A DNA stretch of 48,771 bases from Chitinophaga pinensis (GCA_943324745.2 CALPMT020000023.1:1-48771), one strand, 5' to 3'; positions 26,219 to 35,270 are shown, numbered from the stretch's first letter. Notes: generated by a model from the sequence alone, not told the origin. Numbers and translations: made by a program.

Positions 26219-27529
26219 TTAGTTTCCATTGTATATTTCTATTTTAGTTTTATTATATCCTATTGTTGCCAATGCAGAAATGACATTTAATTGACTCATT
26301 ATTAATTCATTTTGAGAAATTAATAATTTGTCAAGGGGCAAAATATTTTCGATGTATTGATGGTTGTTCTTCTGATAGGAATCTTCTTTCAGTGCAACAA
26401 TTTTTTTTAAATTTTCTAATTGAGCGACTGCTTTTTCAGTTTCAAGTAAAAGTTGATTATTTCTGTTTTCATTTTCCTTTTTACTATGTTCAGCATTAAA
26501 TTCAGCTATTTTTAATTGAATACTTTTACTGTGAACAGCTGTGTGTTTCTGAACAGTTGTGGGTAAATCATAATTCACTTTCAAGCCTACATAATTAAAA
26601 TTTACGCGATTCGAATTTGTTGCATAAAAATTATCATTGCTTAAATTTTGCCAATTGTAAGAACTAATAAAAGATACAACCGGCAGTTGTTGCAGACGAA
26701 TCGATTTTAAATCTTGTTTGGCAATTTGATACAGAATAGATGAATTTTCCACCAATAATTCATTCTTAATCGTTGAATTTTTAGTGCTTTTTTCATAATC
26801 AGTTATAGATTGAGACAGACTTGGTACGATTTTATTTTCAAAAAACAATCCCAATGTTTGCTGCTGAATTTGTAAAGTATATTCAATTTGTTGCATCTTG
26901 TCTTTCAAGTTAATCAAATTGACTTCCGCTTCGTTCACCTCTTGCTTTCTTGCTAAACCTTCATTGAATTTATTTGTTGTGATCGTCACAATTTTAGTAG
27001 CAATTTCAATGTTTGAATCAACGATTTCTTTTTGCGCATTTAAAGCTAAAATGTTGAAATAGATACTATTTATTTTTTCGAATAAATTCTGCTGATTGAT
27101 TTTATTTTGATTTTCAATTAGTTGTTCGTTTAATTTGGCTGATTTAATTTGAGCAATTGTAGCTAAATTTAGAATATCGAATTGGGGTTGAATCGAAAAA
27201 GTTGCTACATATTGTTGACCAATAGTAACTTCTTTAAATGTTCCGGCTGGTAGTCCAAAAGCTTGTCCCGGCAAGAAACTCACTTGTTGATTTTGATTGT
27301 TAATTGCTTGATATGAAGAAGGTATTTTAGGATTGATGGCATTTAACACGGATGATTTTTTTGTCAATTTTGCCAATTCAATTTGTAAAGCAGCATTTTG
27401 AAAAGTGATATTATTACTTTTAGTATATTCAAATACTTCTTTAATAGTTGCAAACGTTTTCTTTTCCTGGGCTATTGTATTCATTAAGAATAATAGTGAG
27501 AATAGTAGTAGATTTATTTTTGCTCTCAT
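26219..27529 (-). CDS. TolC-family outer-membrane efflux protein
   Basis: A 436-residue protein with signal peptide MRAKINLLLFSLLFLMNTIAQ and two repeats of long helices (about 30-210 and 245-430) typical of the OEP domain. It includes INSIYFNILALNAQKEIVDSNIEIA and KFNEGLARKQEVNEAEVNL. It supplies the outer-membrane tunnel of the tripartite system. It follows the TetR gene by one base. Confidence 0.92.
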   Translation of the reverse strand: MRAKINLLLFSLLFLMNTIAQEKKTFATIKEVFEYTKSNNITFQNAALQIELAKLTKKSSVLNAINPKIPSSYQAINNQNQQVSFLPGQAFGLPAGTFKEVTIGQQYVATFSIQPQFDILNLATIAQIKSAKLNEQLIENQNKINQQNLFEKINSIYFNILALNAQKEIVDSNIEIATKIVTITTNKFNEGLARKQEVNEAEVNLINLKDKMQQIEYTLQIQQQTLGLFFENKIVPSLSQSITDYEKSTKNSTIKNELLVENSSILYQIAKQDLKSIRLQQLPVVSFISSYNWQNLSNDNFYATNSNRVNFNYVGLKVNYDLPTTVQKHTAVHSKSIQLKIAEFNAEHSKKENENRNNQLLLETEKAVAQLENLKKIVALKEDSYQKNNHQYIENILPLDKLLISQNELIMSQLNVISALATIGYNKTKIEIYNGN

Positions 27530-27530
27530 A

Positions 27531-28115
27531 TTATTTAGTTTGAATTAATTTTAAAATACTCGTCAGCATTTTATTGCCTTCTGTTTGAATATCAAATTCA
27601 AATTTTGACATTCTCCATTTTAACATAAACAATCGAACGGAACCCATTAGGATATGAATCAATTCATCTGATTCTAAGTCGGTTGTTATTGCTCCTTTTT
27701 CTTGTCCTATTTGAATAATTGGTTTTAAATGTTGCATTCTTTTAATCATTAAGTTTTTAATCGCTTGATTAATTTTTTCACTTTCTTCTAAAAGGCCTTC
27801 TGAAAATACAGCGATTACAAAATAGGGTTGACTTTCAAAAAAACGAAATTGATTTTGAAAGAAATTTTTCAATTGTTCTATTGGATTTTTATTTTCTAAT
27901 TCAATAGAATGTTGATCCATATTTAATGCTAAATAATTCAGCATACATACAATTATCTCTTCCTTGCTTGTAAAATGACGATAGAGTGCACTTTCTGAAA
28001 AATTCATTTCTTGTGCTAATTTTTTAGTAGTCAAACCATTGATTCCTTTTTCAGTAAGGATTTTACCAGCAGCTTCAATAATTTCCAATTGACGTTTTGA
28101 AATATCAGTTGACAT
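27531..28115 (-). CDS. TetR-family transcriptional regulator
   Basis: A 194-residue repressor. The helix-turn-helix lies at about 10-55 (ILTEKGINGLTTKKLAQEMNFSES, ALYRHFTSKEEI) and the helical ligand-binding domain follows. It is the first gene of the efflux operon it likely controls: a 20-bp inverted repeat lies 10 bp before its start, directly after a good promoter, so it probably represses itself and the pump. The ligand is unknown. Confidence 0.92.
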   Translation of the reverse strand: MSTDISKRQLEIIEAAGKILTEKGINGLTTKKLAQEMNFSESALYRHFTSKEEIIVCMLNYLALNMDQHSIELENKNPIEQLKNFFQNQFRFFESQPYFVIAVFSEGLLEESEKINQAIKNLMIKRMQHLKPIIQIGQEKGAITTDLESDELIHILMGSVRLFMLKWRMSKFEFDIQTEGNKMLTSILKLIQTK

Positions 28116-28125
28116 ATATTTTAAT

Positions 28126-28174
28126 GTTAGTGAGTATTCACTTACAAATTTATTATTTTAATTTATTAATTCAA
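28126..28174 (-). promoter_or_regulatory. Promoter and TetR operator of the efflux operon
   Basis: On the minus strand, TTG (28174-28172), a 19-bp spacer and TAAATTTG (28152-28145) match the Bacteroidota promoter. The inverted repeat GTTAGTGAGTATTCACTTAC (28126-28145; 7 of 8 arm pairs match) begins at the last base of the -7 element and covers the expected transcription start, ideal for TetR repression. Confidence 0.8.
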
Positions 28175-28297
28175 TTATTTTCCTTTTTTTTGGTGAATAA
28201 AGATTATTCATCTCTTTATTAGATTCTTATTATCCTCTTAAATGTTAATAAAATTGGAATATTACTTCTAATTTTAGAGATACTTAAAATCCATTTA

Positions 28298-28927
28298 ATG
28301 AAATTTGACCAAGACTTCAAGGATGTCATAGCACGTTTACCGAGCAAAGAAAAAGACAAGTTACTTTTGCGCTTGTTGAAAAAGGATATTTCGCTTGTAA
28401 ATCAGTTGTATTTTCAGTTAGTTGAAACACGTTCGGTAGAGGAATTACGTACAAATATAGAACATGAGATTTTGTTAGTAGTACAGGAAAGATTTGATTA
28501 CTTTCATTCACCAGGGGTTTTAATGATGTACTTGCGTGATATGAGTGGAATGATTAATCAACATGTGAGTGCTACGAAAGATAAATATGGTGATCCGTAT
28601 TTGAATTTGATTATGTTGACGAAGTCTCTAGATAAAAATCGTGTACATCTGATAGTATGTTCAAAAAATGAAGCATTCAAATTCAACACCTATGTTGTTG
28701 CGCGCATTTTTAAGATTTTAACACAAGTCAAAGGCTTACACGAAGATCTACAATTTGATTTTCAGGAGTTATTTGAAAATTTGGTGAATGAAATGATAAA
28801 AATTCCTACTTTGATGGATGCAACTATTTATCATGGTTTGGATATGAATTGGCTCAATTATCGGGAGATACCTGATACTATTGTTGCGATTCAAAAAGAC
28901 CTAAGACAACGAGGATATTTAAAATGA
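28298..28927 (+). CDS. Conserved hypothetical protein upstream of SelO
   Basis: A 209-residue soluble, mostly helical protein (MKFDQDFKDVIARLPSKEKDKLLLRLLKK...). I recall no domain. It has no signal peptide and no clear catalytic motif; a conserved-looking stretch is TYVVARIFKILTQVKGLHEDLQFDFQ. It overlaps selO by 4 bp (ATGA), so the two are translated together. Proteins of this style are seen in Bacteroidota, but I cannot assign a function. Confidence 0.8.
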   Translation: MKFDQDFKDVIARLPSKEKDKLLLRLLKKDISLVNQLYFQLVETRSVEELRTNIEHEILLVVQERFDYFHSPGVLMMYLRDMSGMINQHVSATKDKYGDPYLNLIMLTKSLDKNRVHLIVCSKNEAFKFNTYVVARIFKILTQVKGLHEDLQFDFQELFENLVNEMIKIPTLMDATIYHGLDMNWLNYREIPDTIVAIQKDLRQRGYLK

Positions 28928-30381
28928 GTATGGAACAAGAAAACAAACATTGGAACTGGAATAATTCTTATTTAACTGTTAACCAACAATTATATTCCAA
29001 AGTAGTACCATCGTACGTAGAGTTGCCTTGCTTATTATTGTATAACAAAAACTTGGCTGATGATCTAGGTTTACCTAGTGAACTTTCTTCTGATGCTATT
29101 TCAGCCTTGGCTGGTAATTGTGTACTAGAAGGTTCTGAACCACTTGCGCAAGCGTATGCAGGACATCAATTTGGCCATTTTAATATACTTGGGGATGGCA
29201 GAGCTATTTTGTTAGGCGAACATGTAACACCATCTGGAAAACGTTTTGACATCCAATTAAAAGGTGCTGGACGTACGCCTTATTCGCGTAATGGCGATGG
29301 TCGTGCTACCACGAGTGCTATGTTACGTGAGTATTTGATCAGTGAAGCAATGCATGGCTTGAGAATCCCAACTACGCGCAGTTTGGCAGTTGTTGGAACA
29401 GGCGATGAAGTGTATCGCGAATATGTAAGTGAGGGGGCTGTGTTGACGCGTATTGCTGCGAGTCACATTCGTGTGGGGACATTTCAATATGCTGCAAAGT
29501 ATTTACCGAAAGAAGAATTACGTGCATTTTGTACTTATGTAATCGAACGTCATTATCCGGAAGTTGCAGAGGAAGAAAATCCTCCGTTAGCATTTTTGAG
29601 AAAAGTGCAGGACAAACAAATCGATTTGATTGTAGATTGGATGCGTGTAGGTTTTATCCATGGGGTCATGAATACCGACAATATGAGTATACCTGGGGAA
29701 ACGATTGATTATGGTCCGTGTGCGTTTATGAATGGGTATGATCCTGCGACTGTTTTTAGTTCGATAGACCGTAATAGTCGTTATGCTTACGGCAATCAAC
29801 CGACGATAGCACAGTGGAACATTGCGTGTTTGGCAAGTGCGTTGATTCCGATAATTCATGATGATCAGGAAGAGGCGGTTACATTGTGTCAAGAAGTCAT
29901 TAATGACTTTCCAATAGCATACGAAAAACGTTGGTCGAAAATGATGTGTTCCAAGTTGGGGATTTTGGTGGAAAAGGAGGGAGATGCGGGGTTGATAAAA
30001 GACTTACTGCAGTGGATGGAAGCAAACAAAGCGGATTTTACGAATACGTTTTTGCAGTTAACGAATACGAAGGAAGAACACCTAACTATTTATGCACAAG
30101 CAGATTTTCAAGCTTGGTTTGTGCGCTGGGAGGAACGCGTTTCAATGTATGCTTGGGAGGAAGTTTGTAGTTTGTTGAACAGGTTTAATCCCAAGTTCAT
30201 TCCACGAAATCATTTGGTAGAAGAGACTTTGCATCAGGCGGCGAATTTAAATGATTATGGTTTGTTCAATCGTTTGTTGGAAGTGTTACAAGTGCCGTAT
30301 GAAACACAGAAAGGATATGAAGATTTTCAAGAACCACCATTGGAAGGGGATGGGGATTATAGAACGTATTGTGGTACGTGA
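28924..30381 (+). CDS. selO: Protein adenylyltransferase SelO (YdiU/UPF0061)
   Basis: A 485-residue pseudokinase-fold AMPylase that transfers AMP from ATP to Ser, Thr or Tyr of target proteins, in E. coli linked to redox stress. Conserved parts include AYAGHQFGHFNILGDGRA, LKGAGRTPYSRNGDGRAT, the NTDN loop and the metal-binding DYGP. The protein ends YCGT, with Cys in the third-last position where animal SelO has selenocysteine. It overlaps the upstream gene by 4 bp. Confidence 0.94.
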   Translation: MSMEQENKHWNWNNSYLTVNQQLYSKVVPSYVELPCLLLYNKNLADDLGLPSELSSDAISALAGNCVLEGSEPLAQAYAGHQFGHFNILGDGRAILLGEHVTPSGKRFDIQLKGAGRTPYSRNGDGRATTSAMLREYLISEAMHGLRIPTTRSLAVVGTGDEVYREYVSEGAVLTRIAASHIRVGTFQYAAKYLPKEELRAFCTYVIERHYPEVAEEENPPLAFLRKVQDKQIDLIVDWMRVGFIHGVMNTDNMSIPGETIDYGPCAFMNGYDPATVFSSIDRNSRYAYGNQPTIAQWNIACLASALIPIIHDDQEEAVTLCQEVINDFPIAYEKRWSKMMCSKLGILVEKEGDAGLIKDLLQWMEANKADFTNTFLQLTNTKEEHLTIYAQADFQAWFVRWEERVSMYAWEEVCSLLNRFNPKFIPRNHLVEETLHQAANLNDYGLFNRLLEVLQVPYETQKGYEDFQEPPLEGDGDYRTYCGT

Positions 30382-30700
30382 TGGTGTTTTCTTTTTTATT
30401 CAATGAATTAATATAAAAGTGTTAAGTTTTGTATTGTTACTTTTTTCCGAAGCAAAAAAAGTAACCAAAAATGCTTTTTCGAAACTTTCCTAAGGTCCAT
30501 TTTAGTTCCTCTTCGCTCCACTAAAACCACTCAAACAATTGCTTCGTGCTAATTTTTATCCTGACGTCAAAAAATGCACATCCGCATTGTTTTCCTTTGT
30601 ACTGAGAAAGTTTCGTGTCAAAACCGCATTTAATGGTTCTGTAAAATGATAAACTTTCAAACGTTAATGGAGGTACTAAACTATAGGTTTATTTTAGTCT
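30382..30700. other. Intergenic region between convergent genes
   Basis: 319 bp between selO and a TonB receptor gene. It holds one clear inverted repeat at 30438-30467 (listed separately). The remainder contains only short stop-riddled frames; the + strand after the hairpin reads like a degenerate low-complexity coding remnant. No RNA gene is recognised. Confidence 0.6.
30438..30467. repeat. Inverted repeat, possible interspersed Bacteroidota repeat
   Basis: GTTACTTTTTT (30438-30448) pairs exactly with AAAAAAGTAAC (30457-30467) across an 8-nt loop. I recall very similar stem-loops scattered between genes in some Bacteroidota genomes. There is no long T-tract after it on the + strand, so it is not a classical terminator, though it lies between convergent genes. 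Confidence 0.5.
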
Positions 30701-32998
30701 TTACTTAATAGTATACCTCACACCAATAAATGTCCTAATCCCTTGTGTTGGGGCATAGATGTAGGTTGGGTCGAAGGTGAGTCCGTATGGGTTTTCAGCA
30801 GTTACTAGTACTTTTCCTTGTGAATCAAGTTTCACGTTTTTATCGAATGGGTCGTTGGTGCGCGCGATGATGAATGGATTTTTTTCTTTGAAAGGTGTCC
30901 AGTCTAGAAGGTTTTTTACACCACCGTAGATTTCGAAGTTTTTAAATCCGTTGTAAGTAAATTGAATGTTTTGGATGCTCCACCATGGGGAAACGGAACT
31001 ACGCGGATCTAGTTCGCTGAGTGTTGGTAGACGCATGGGACTATACACATTCCCTGTATAGTCGATTGAAAGATTTGCTTTTTTTAGTTTGTAGGAAACA
31101 GCCCACACCCCTGTGAATTTCTCAGTAAGTATTTGTTGTTTGGTGATATCATTTTCTGTTAAGGTATTTTCCATTAGCGTACCACCAGCGATTATTTTGA
31201 TTCCTTGTATTAGATTCAGTTCTACATTTAGGCTCAATCCTTTACTAACAGCGTGTCCGTTTAAATTGTCATAGCTTATTTTGTTTGGATTGGAATCAAA
31301 ATCTCCGACGATACGGTTGTTGAAATAGGTGTAAAATGCGGTAGCATCGAGGTTGATTGTAGTTCCTTTTTCCAACGTAATTTTATGGATATAGTTGATG
31401 TTTGTGTTGTAGGATTTTTCGGGGAGTAATTCGTTTTTAATTTCTACGGTACGAGCACCAGTTAGTGCTGCGTGGTCTTCGGTGAATAGGTTGACTACTC
31501 TAAATCCAGTTCCGGCGTTAATTCGCAGACTTTTGTTTTCCTTTATTGCCCATTTATATGCGATGCGAGGAGTGAAAATATTTCCGTGATAGGAGTTGTA
31601 ATCGTAACGAAATCCGAGTAAAAGTTTGTTTTTATCATTAATGGCAAGTTCATCTTGCATAAAAATTCCAGGTAACCACGTTTTTTGCGAGATTGTTTTA
31701 GGGTTTAATGAATCTGTATTTTGTGTAGCAGGTGTATTATCATCGTAGTAGGTATAGCGGAGGGCAGTACCAAGGAGAAAGTCTTGTTTCCCTATTTTTT
31801 TATCCCAAGTTAGTTGAGTGAATCCGATTTGTTGGTTAGCAATGTAGGAGGTTGTACCATACCGAGAATCTTGTGCATGGCTGTTGTAGGAAAAAGCGAG
31901 CATTATTTTCTCTTTTGTAGGTATTTGATAATTTCCAAGGATTTCGTAGCGCGATGTGTAGATACTTTCTCCGTAGATACTATCTCCACCTCTGAATTTT
32001 TTTTCCCATCGAACATCTCCTCCGTTTCGGTCTTCATACATAAAACGACCAGCTAGATTGAAGACGCGATTTTCCTTTCTGTTAAAATTCCACTTTTGGA
32101 ATACCGAAATACGGTCTTGAAGTGTCATATCGGTAAAGTTATCCTTGTTTTTATCTATTTTTTGTTGGAAATTGAAGTAGTTTACTCCAGTAAGTATTTC
32201 CGCTTTTTCTTTGATTTTCAATTTTAGTCCTAGGTCTGTATTGACTTCGCCCCAGCTAGTAGTAAAAACATCCGTACTAAAACGGGGAGTGTTTTGCGCT
32301 TTTTTAGTGATGATGTTGATCAATCCTCCGACTGCTTCACTACCATAAAGGGAAGAGGCAGGTCCTTTGACGATTTCGATGCGATCGACTAGCGAGTTGG
32401 GGATGCCTGAAAGTCCATACACTGTGGATAAACTACTAACGATTGGCATCCCATCAATGAGTACCATCGTGTATGGACCTTCCAATCCGTTGATGTGGAT
32501 GTCCCCCGTATTGCAAACTGCACAGTTGAGTTGAGGCCGAATCCCATTGACATTTTGGAGTGCTTCGTAAATGTTTGCCGTAGGATTTTTCTTAAAGTAA
32601 GTTTGGGAATACACTTCCACAGGGACAGGACTTTCGGAACGAGTTATTTCTTTCATGGTTCCAGAAATGACTACTTGTTCTAATTCTTTGGCATTGGAGA
32701 AAAGTTCTAGGGTAATGTGAAGCGTGTCATTATTTTTTAGCGTAATTGTTTTTTCATTTTTGTGGTGGTCGAGGGAGAGCACTCTGATTTTATACGTTGC
32801 GTGTGGAATCTTTTCGAGTATAAATTTACCTACAGAATCTGTAATGGTGGAGTACGAAGTACCAACAAGAACCACACTAAGCTTCTGGGGTGGCTTGTTA
32901 TCAGCAATTACTATCCCTGTAATTACTCCTTGTTGTGCATATATAAAAAATGAAAAACAGGTTAAAAATAGGGTGATAATTTGGTGTGATTTGAACAT
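30701..32998 (-). CDS. TonB-dependent receptor, probable iron/metal uptake
   Basis: About 765 residues from the ATG at 32998 (a TTG two codons earlier is ignored). Signal peptide MFKSHQIITLFLTCFSFFIYAQ, carboxypeptidase-regulatory-like domain (about 25-105), plug (about 115-235) and barrel. The plug contains NCAVCNTGDIHINGLEG and GPASSLYGSEAVGGLINIITK; the CxxC pair is a feature of one Bacteroidota receptor group. Its promoter carries a DtxR/IdeR-like box and it is divergent from a DtxR-family gene, which points to iron or manganese regulation. The ligand is not known. Confidence 0.88.
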   Translation of the reverse strand: MFKSHQIITLFLTCFSFFIYAQQGVITGIVIADNKPPQKLSVVLVGTSYSTITDSVGKFILEKIPHATYKIRVLSLDHHKNEKTITLKNNDTLHITLELFSNAKELEQVVISGTMKEITRSESPVPVEVYSQTYFKKNPTANIYEALQNVNGIRPQLNCAVCNTGDIHINGLEGPYTMVLIDGMPIVSSLSTVYGLSGIPNSLVDRIEIVKGPASSLYGSEAVGGLINIITKKAQNTPRFSTDVFTTSWGEVNTDLGLKLKIKEKAEILTGVNYFNFQQKIDKNKDNFTDMTLQDRISVFQKWNFNRKENRVFNLAGRFMYEDRNGGDVRWEKKFRGGDSIYGESIYTSRYEILGNYQIPTKEKIMLAFSYNSHAQDSRYGTTSYIANQQIGFTQLTWDKKIGKQDFLLGTALRYTYYDDNTPATQNTDSLNPKTISQKTWLPGIFMQDELAINDKNKLLLGFRYDYNSYHGNIFTPRIAYKWAIKENKSLRINAGTGFRVVNLFTEDHAALTGARTVEIKNELLPEKSYNTNINYIHKITLEKGTTINLDATAFYTYFNNRIVGDFDSNPNKISYDNLNGHAVSKGLSLNVELNLIQGIKIIAGGTLMENTLTENDITKQQILTEKFTGVWAVSYKLKKANLSIDYTGNVYSPMRLPTLSELDPRSSVSPWWSIQNIQFTYNGFKNFEIYGGVKNLLDWTPFKEKNPFIIARTNDPFDKNVKLDSQGKVLVTAENPYGLTFDPTYIYAPTQGIRTFIGVRYTIK

Positions 32999-33029
32999 AT
33001 ACAAGATGTTTTGGTGATAGTTAGACGGA

Positions 33030-33060
33030 CAAATATAATTAAGTTAGACTAATCTAACAA
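33030..33060 (-). promoter_or_regulatory. Promoter of the TonB receptor with a DtxR/IdeR-like box
   Basis: On the minus strand, TTG (33060-33058), a 20-bp spacer and TATATTTG (33037-33030) form a promoter. The 19-mer TTAAGTTAGACTAATCTAA (33039-33057) fills the spacer; it matches the actinobacterial DtxR/IdeR consensus at about 16 of 19 positions and is itself an inverted repeat (7 of 9 arm positions). Confidence 0.78.
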
Positions 33061-33081
33061 TTTTAGTTTGATTATTTGTTC

Positions 33082-33089
33082 TATCTTTG
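33082..33089 (+). promoter_or_regulatory. Candidate -7 element of the DtxR-family gene
   Basis: TATCTTTG fits TAnnTTTG and lies 21 bp before the ATG at 33111. It overlaps an in-frame TTG at 33087, which is therefore rejected as a start codon. The -33 element is unclear. Confidence 0.5.
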
Positions 33090-33110
33090 TTTGTAAGCAC
33101 TAACAACTAC

Positions 33111-33770
33111 ATGTTTATGATTTCATTTACGGAGGAAAATTATTTGAAAGCCTTGTTACGCATTTCGTTTGACAGTGGCGAAACAGGTGTAGGAACGAAT
33201 GAATTAGCCTCACACTTGGGGGTAAAACCTGCAACAGCGAACGACATGTTGAAGCGTTTACGCGACAAAGCCTTGGTTGATTTCGAAAAGTACAAGAAGA
33301 TTACCTTAACACGAGAGGGGAAGAATATTGCCACGGAAGTGATACGTAAGCACCGGCTTTGGGAGACCTTTTTGTATGAGAAGTTAGAGTTTAGTTGGGA
33401 TGAGGTACATGATGTTGCAGAGCAATTGGAACATATCCAGTCGTCTAAATTGATTGATAAATTGGAGAAATTTTTAGATTACCCAGCCTTTGATCCGCAC
33501 GGAGATCCGATACCATCCAAAGGTGGTGAATTGACCAAGCAATTTCGTAAGACATTGTTAGACATTCCAGTCGGTCAGCTTTGCAAGATGGTAGCAGTGA
33601 AGGATAATTCTTCTGCTTTTTTACAATATGTAGTGAAAGTAGGTTTAGGAATTAATAATGAAATATACGTTCAATCGCGTCAGGAATACGATGCCTTGAT
33701 GGTAATTGAGGTGAATGGAGTAGCATCCAGTGTAAGCGAAAAGTTTGCCGAGAATATTTATGTGGTGTAG
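33111..33770 (+). CDS. DtxR/MntR-family metal-dependent regulator
   Basis: About 219 residues from the ATG at 33111 (33117 is also possible and gives the family-like start MISFTEENYLKALL). A winged helix (about 5-65, with GVKPATANDMLKRLRDKALV) is followed by a metal-binding dimerisation domain (RKHRLWETFLYEKLEFSWDEVHDVAEQLEH, then DPHGDPIP) and a C-terminal FeoA/SH3-like domain. It would bind Fe(II) or Mn(II) and repress the divergent receptor through the box at 33039-33057, probably also itself. Confidence 0.92.
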   Translation: MFMISFTEENYLKALLRISFDSGETGVGTNELASHLGVKPATANDMLKRLRDKALVDFEKYKKITLTREGKNIATEVIRKHRLWETFLYEKLEFSWDEVHDVAEQLEHIQSSKLIDKLEKFLDYPAFDPHGDPIPSKGGELTKQFRKTLLDIPVGQLCKMVAVKDNSSAFLQYVVKVGLGINNEIYVQSRQEYDALMVIEVNGVASSVSEKFAENIYVV

Positions 33771-33775
33771 GCTTT

Positions 33776-34312
33776 TTAATAAAACTTATTCATCAAGACG
33801 TAATCAATATTACCAGTTTGGGAATGGCAACTGATACACGATGTACCTTTTTTTGAAGCTGAAACAGCGACATTTCCGTCAGGTCTTAAATACCCCCACA
33901 CCCAACCTTTGGCATCGGCGTCTACATTTTTACTGTCTTTATAAAGAATTGCGTATAGATCAAGTGTTTGGGCGTCTTTGTAGAGTTCTTTAACGATTAA
34001 AGAACCTTCTGGGAAATTTGCATCAGGCACAATTCTTCCATTGCTGGTGAGTTTTGTTGCTGCTATCGCATTGAATCTTGTTTTAAAGAATGCTTGTCCG
34101 TGACCACTACCACTGCTTTTTTTATAAAGCGAATCTGCTTTTTCAAACCACGTAAAATCTACTACGGATTTCGCCTTTTCAAATAACAATTGGTCGGAAG
34201 TTTTAGTTTCAGTTGTTACAACAGGCGTAATCGTTTCTTTTTCTTTGGTGCACCTAAGCACGATCATCATGCAAAAAAGCGTTAGGAAAGTTTTGAATAG
34301 TGTATTTTTCAT
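33776..34312 (-). CDS. Haem-motif lipoprotein, cytochrome P460-like
   Basis: A 178-residue protein with a lipoprotein signal ending at about C21 (MMIVLRCTKE). The C-terminal part has FPEGSLIVKELY, GWVWGYLRPDGNV and the haem c motif CISCHSQTGNIDYVL, an arrangement seen in cytochrome P460-like domains. It probably carries a c-type haem at the membrane surface. Its role is unknown. It is convergent with the DtxR-family gene, whose stop lies 5 bp away, and appears to be a single-gene unit. Confidence 0.8.
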   Translation of the reverse strand: MKNTLFKTFLTLFCMMIVLRCTKEKETITPVVTTETKTSDQLLFEKAKSVVDFTWFEKADSLYKKSSGSGHGQAFFKTRFNAIAATKLTSNGRIVPDANFPEGSLIVKELYKDAQTLDLYAILYKDSKNVDADAKGWVWGYLRPDGNVAVSASKKGTSCISCHSQTGNIDYVLMNKFY

Positions 34313-34412
34313 GTGTATTCTTTTGTAAAAGAGGATTATAAACGATTTCTAGAGTGATTATTACAACCTTTTATATTCGTTGAATTACAGATTCATAAAA
34401 AAGTATATGATC

Positions 34413-34457
34413 TGCAACTAAAGTTACACTTTTCAAATGTAAACTAATGTAGCTTTG
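34413..34457 (+). promoter_or_regulatory. Crp/Fnr-like site and promoter of the methyltransferase gene
   Basis: TGCAACTAAAGTTACA (34413-34428) is an inverted repeat with one mismatch to TGTAAC-N4-GTTACA. A -7 element TAGCTTTG lies at 34450-34457. The site centre is 36.5 bp before the G of the -7 element, that is near -41.5 relative to the expected start, a class II activator position. Confidence 0.7.
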
Positions 34458-34472
34458 TGAAAATTGTAATTT

Positions 34473-35090
34473 ATGTCTGAAAAAGCACATTGGGAAAATG
34501 TATACGAAACAAAAACACCCGAACAAGTAAGTTGGACTCAAGCAGTGCCGAGTACTTCTTTACGATTAATTCAGGAAACGGGTATCGCGAAAGATGCAGC
34601 AATTATCGATATTGGTGGAGGGGATAGTCATTTGGTGGATCATCTACTGAAAGCAGGGTATACCAATATTACCGTATTAGATATTTCCGCAAAAGCGCTA
34701 GAACGTGCTAAAATACGTTTGGGAGAAAAGGCGAAATTGGTGACTTGGATTGTATCCGATATGAATGAATTTGTTCCGAATCAACACTATGCAGTTTGGC
34801 ATGACCGCGCTGTTTTTCATTTTGTTACGAATACGGATGCCATTCAAAACTACGTTCACCGAGTTGCGAATCATGTTAGCGGATACTTTATCGTTGGTAC
34901 TTTCTCCGAAAATGGTCCTTTGAAATGTAGTGGTTTGGAAATCAAGCAATACAATGAAACTAGTTTTCAGCAGTTATTTGGTGCTTATTTGGATAAGATG
35001 GGATGTTTTACGGAAGATCATGTTACGCCATTTGATACGGTGCAAAATTTTATTTTTTGTACGTTTAAAAGAAGGTATTCATGTTGTTGA
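34473..35090 (+). CDS. Class I SAM-dependent methyltransferase
   Basis: A 205-residue cytoplasmic enzyme with the Rossmann motif I IIDIGGGDSHLVDHLL, acidic strand 2 end TVLDIS, and motif YAVWHDRAVFHFV. The N-terminus HWENVYETKTPEQVSW is typical of a family annotated as small-molecule or thiol methyltransferases. It shares a regulatory site and exact spacing with the sulfur operon downstream, so a sulfide or thiol substrate is plausible but not shown. A 239-bp gap separates it from that operon. Confidence 0.85.
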   Translation: MSEKAHWENVYETKTPEQVSWTQAVPSTSLRLIQETGIAKDAAIIDIGGGDSHLVDHLLKAGYTNITVLDISAKALERAKIRLGEKAKLVTWIVSDMNEFVPNQHYAVWHDRAVFHFVTNTDAIQNYVHRVANHVSGYFIVGTFSENGPLKCSGLEIKQYNETSFQQLFGAYLDKMGCFTEDHVTPFDTVQNFIFCTFKRRYSCC

Positions 35091-35270
35091 TTTTCCTTTC
35101 ATTTATCCTTGTTTTCATAAAATCATTTTTAAGGGCGATTAAAGTTAATTACAAAAATCAAGTCTATCTTCTTTCTATAACGCTAAACAACTTGTAAACT
35201 AGCAGGTTTATCGCTGATAGTGCACTTTTATCGGACAAAAGTGATAAAATTATAATATTTCTTTTTCTAA

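Noticed and set aside
7255-33110. Upstream TTG starts at 7255, 9645, 17163, 22981, 33004 and 33087
   Set aside because: In each case a nearby ATG fits better: it starts a clean signal peptide or family N-terminus, or the TTG lies inside a promoter or operator (9645, 33087).
35223-35243. Inverted repeat CACTTTT-N7-AAAAGTG before the sulfur operon
   Set aside because: Only 7 bp of low-complexity stem, no T-tract and no matching copy elsewhere; the TGTAAC-N4-GTTACA site is far better supported.
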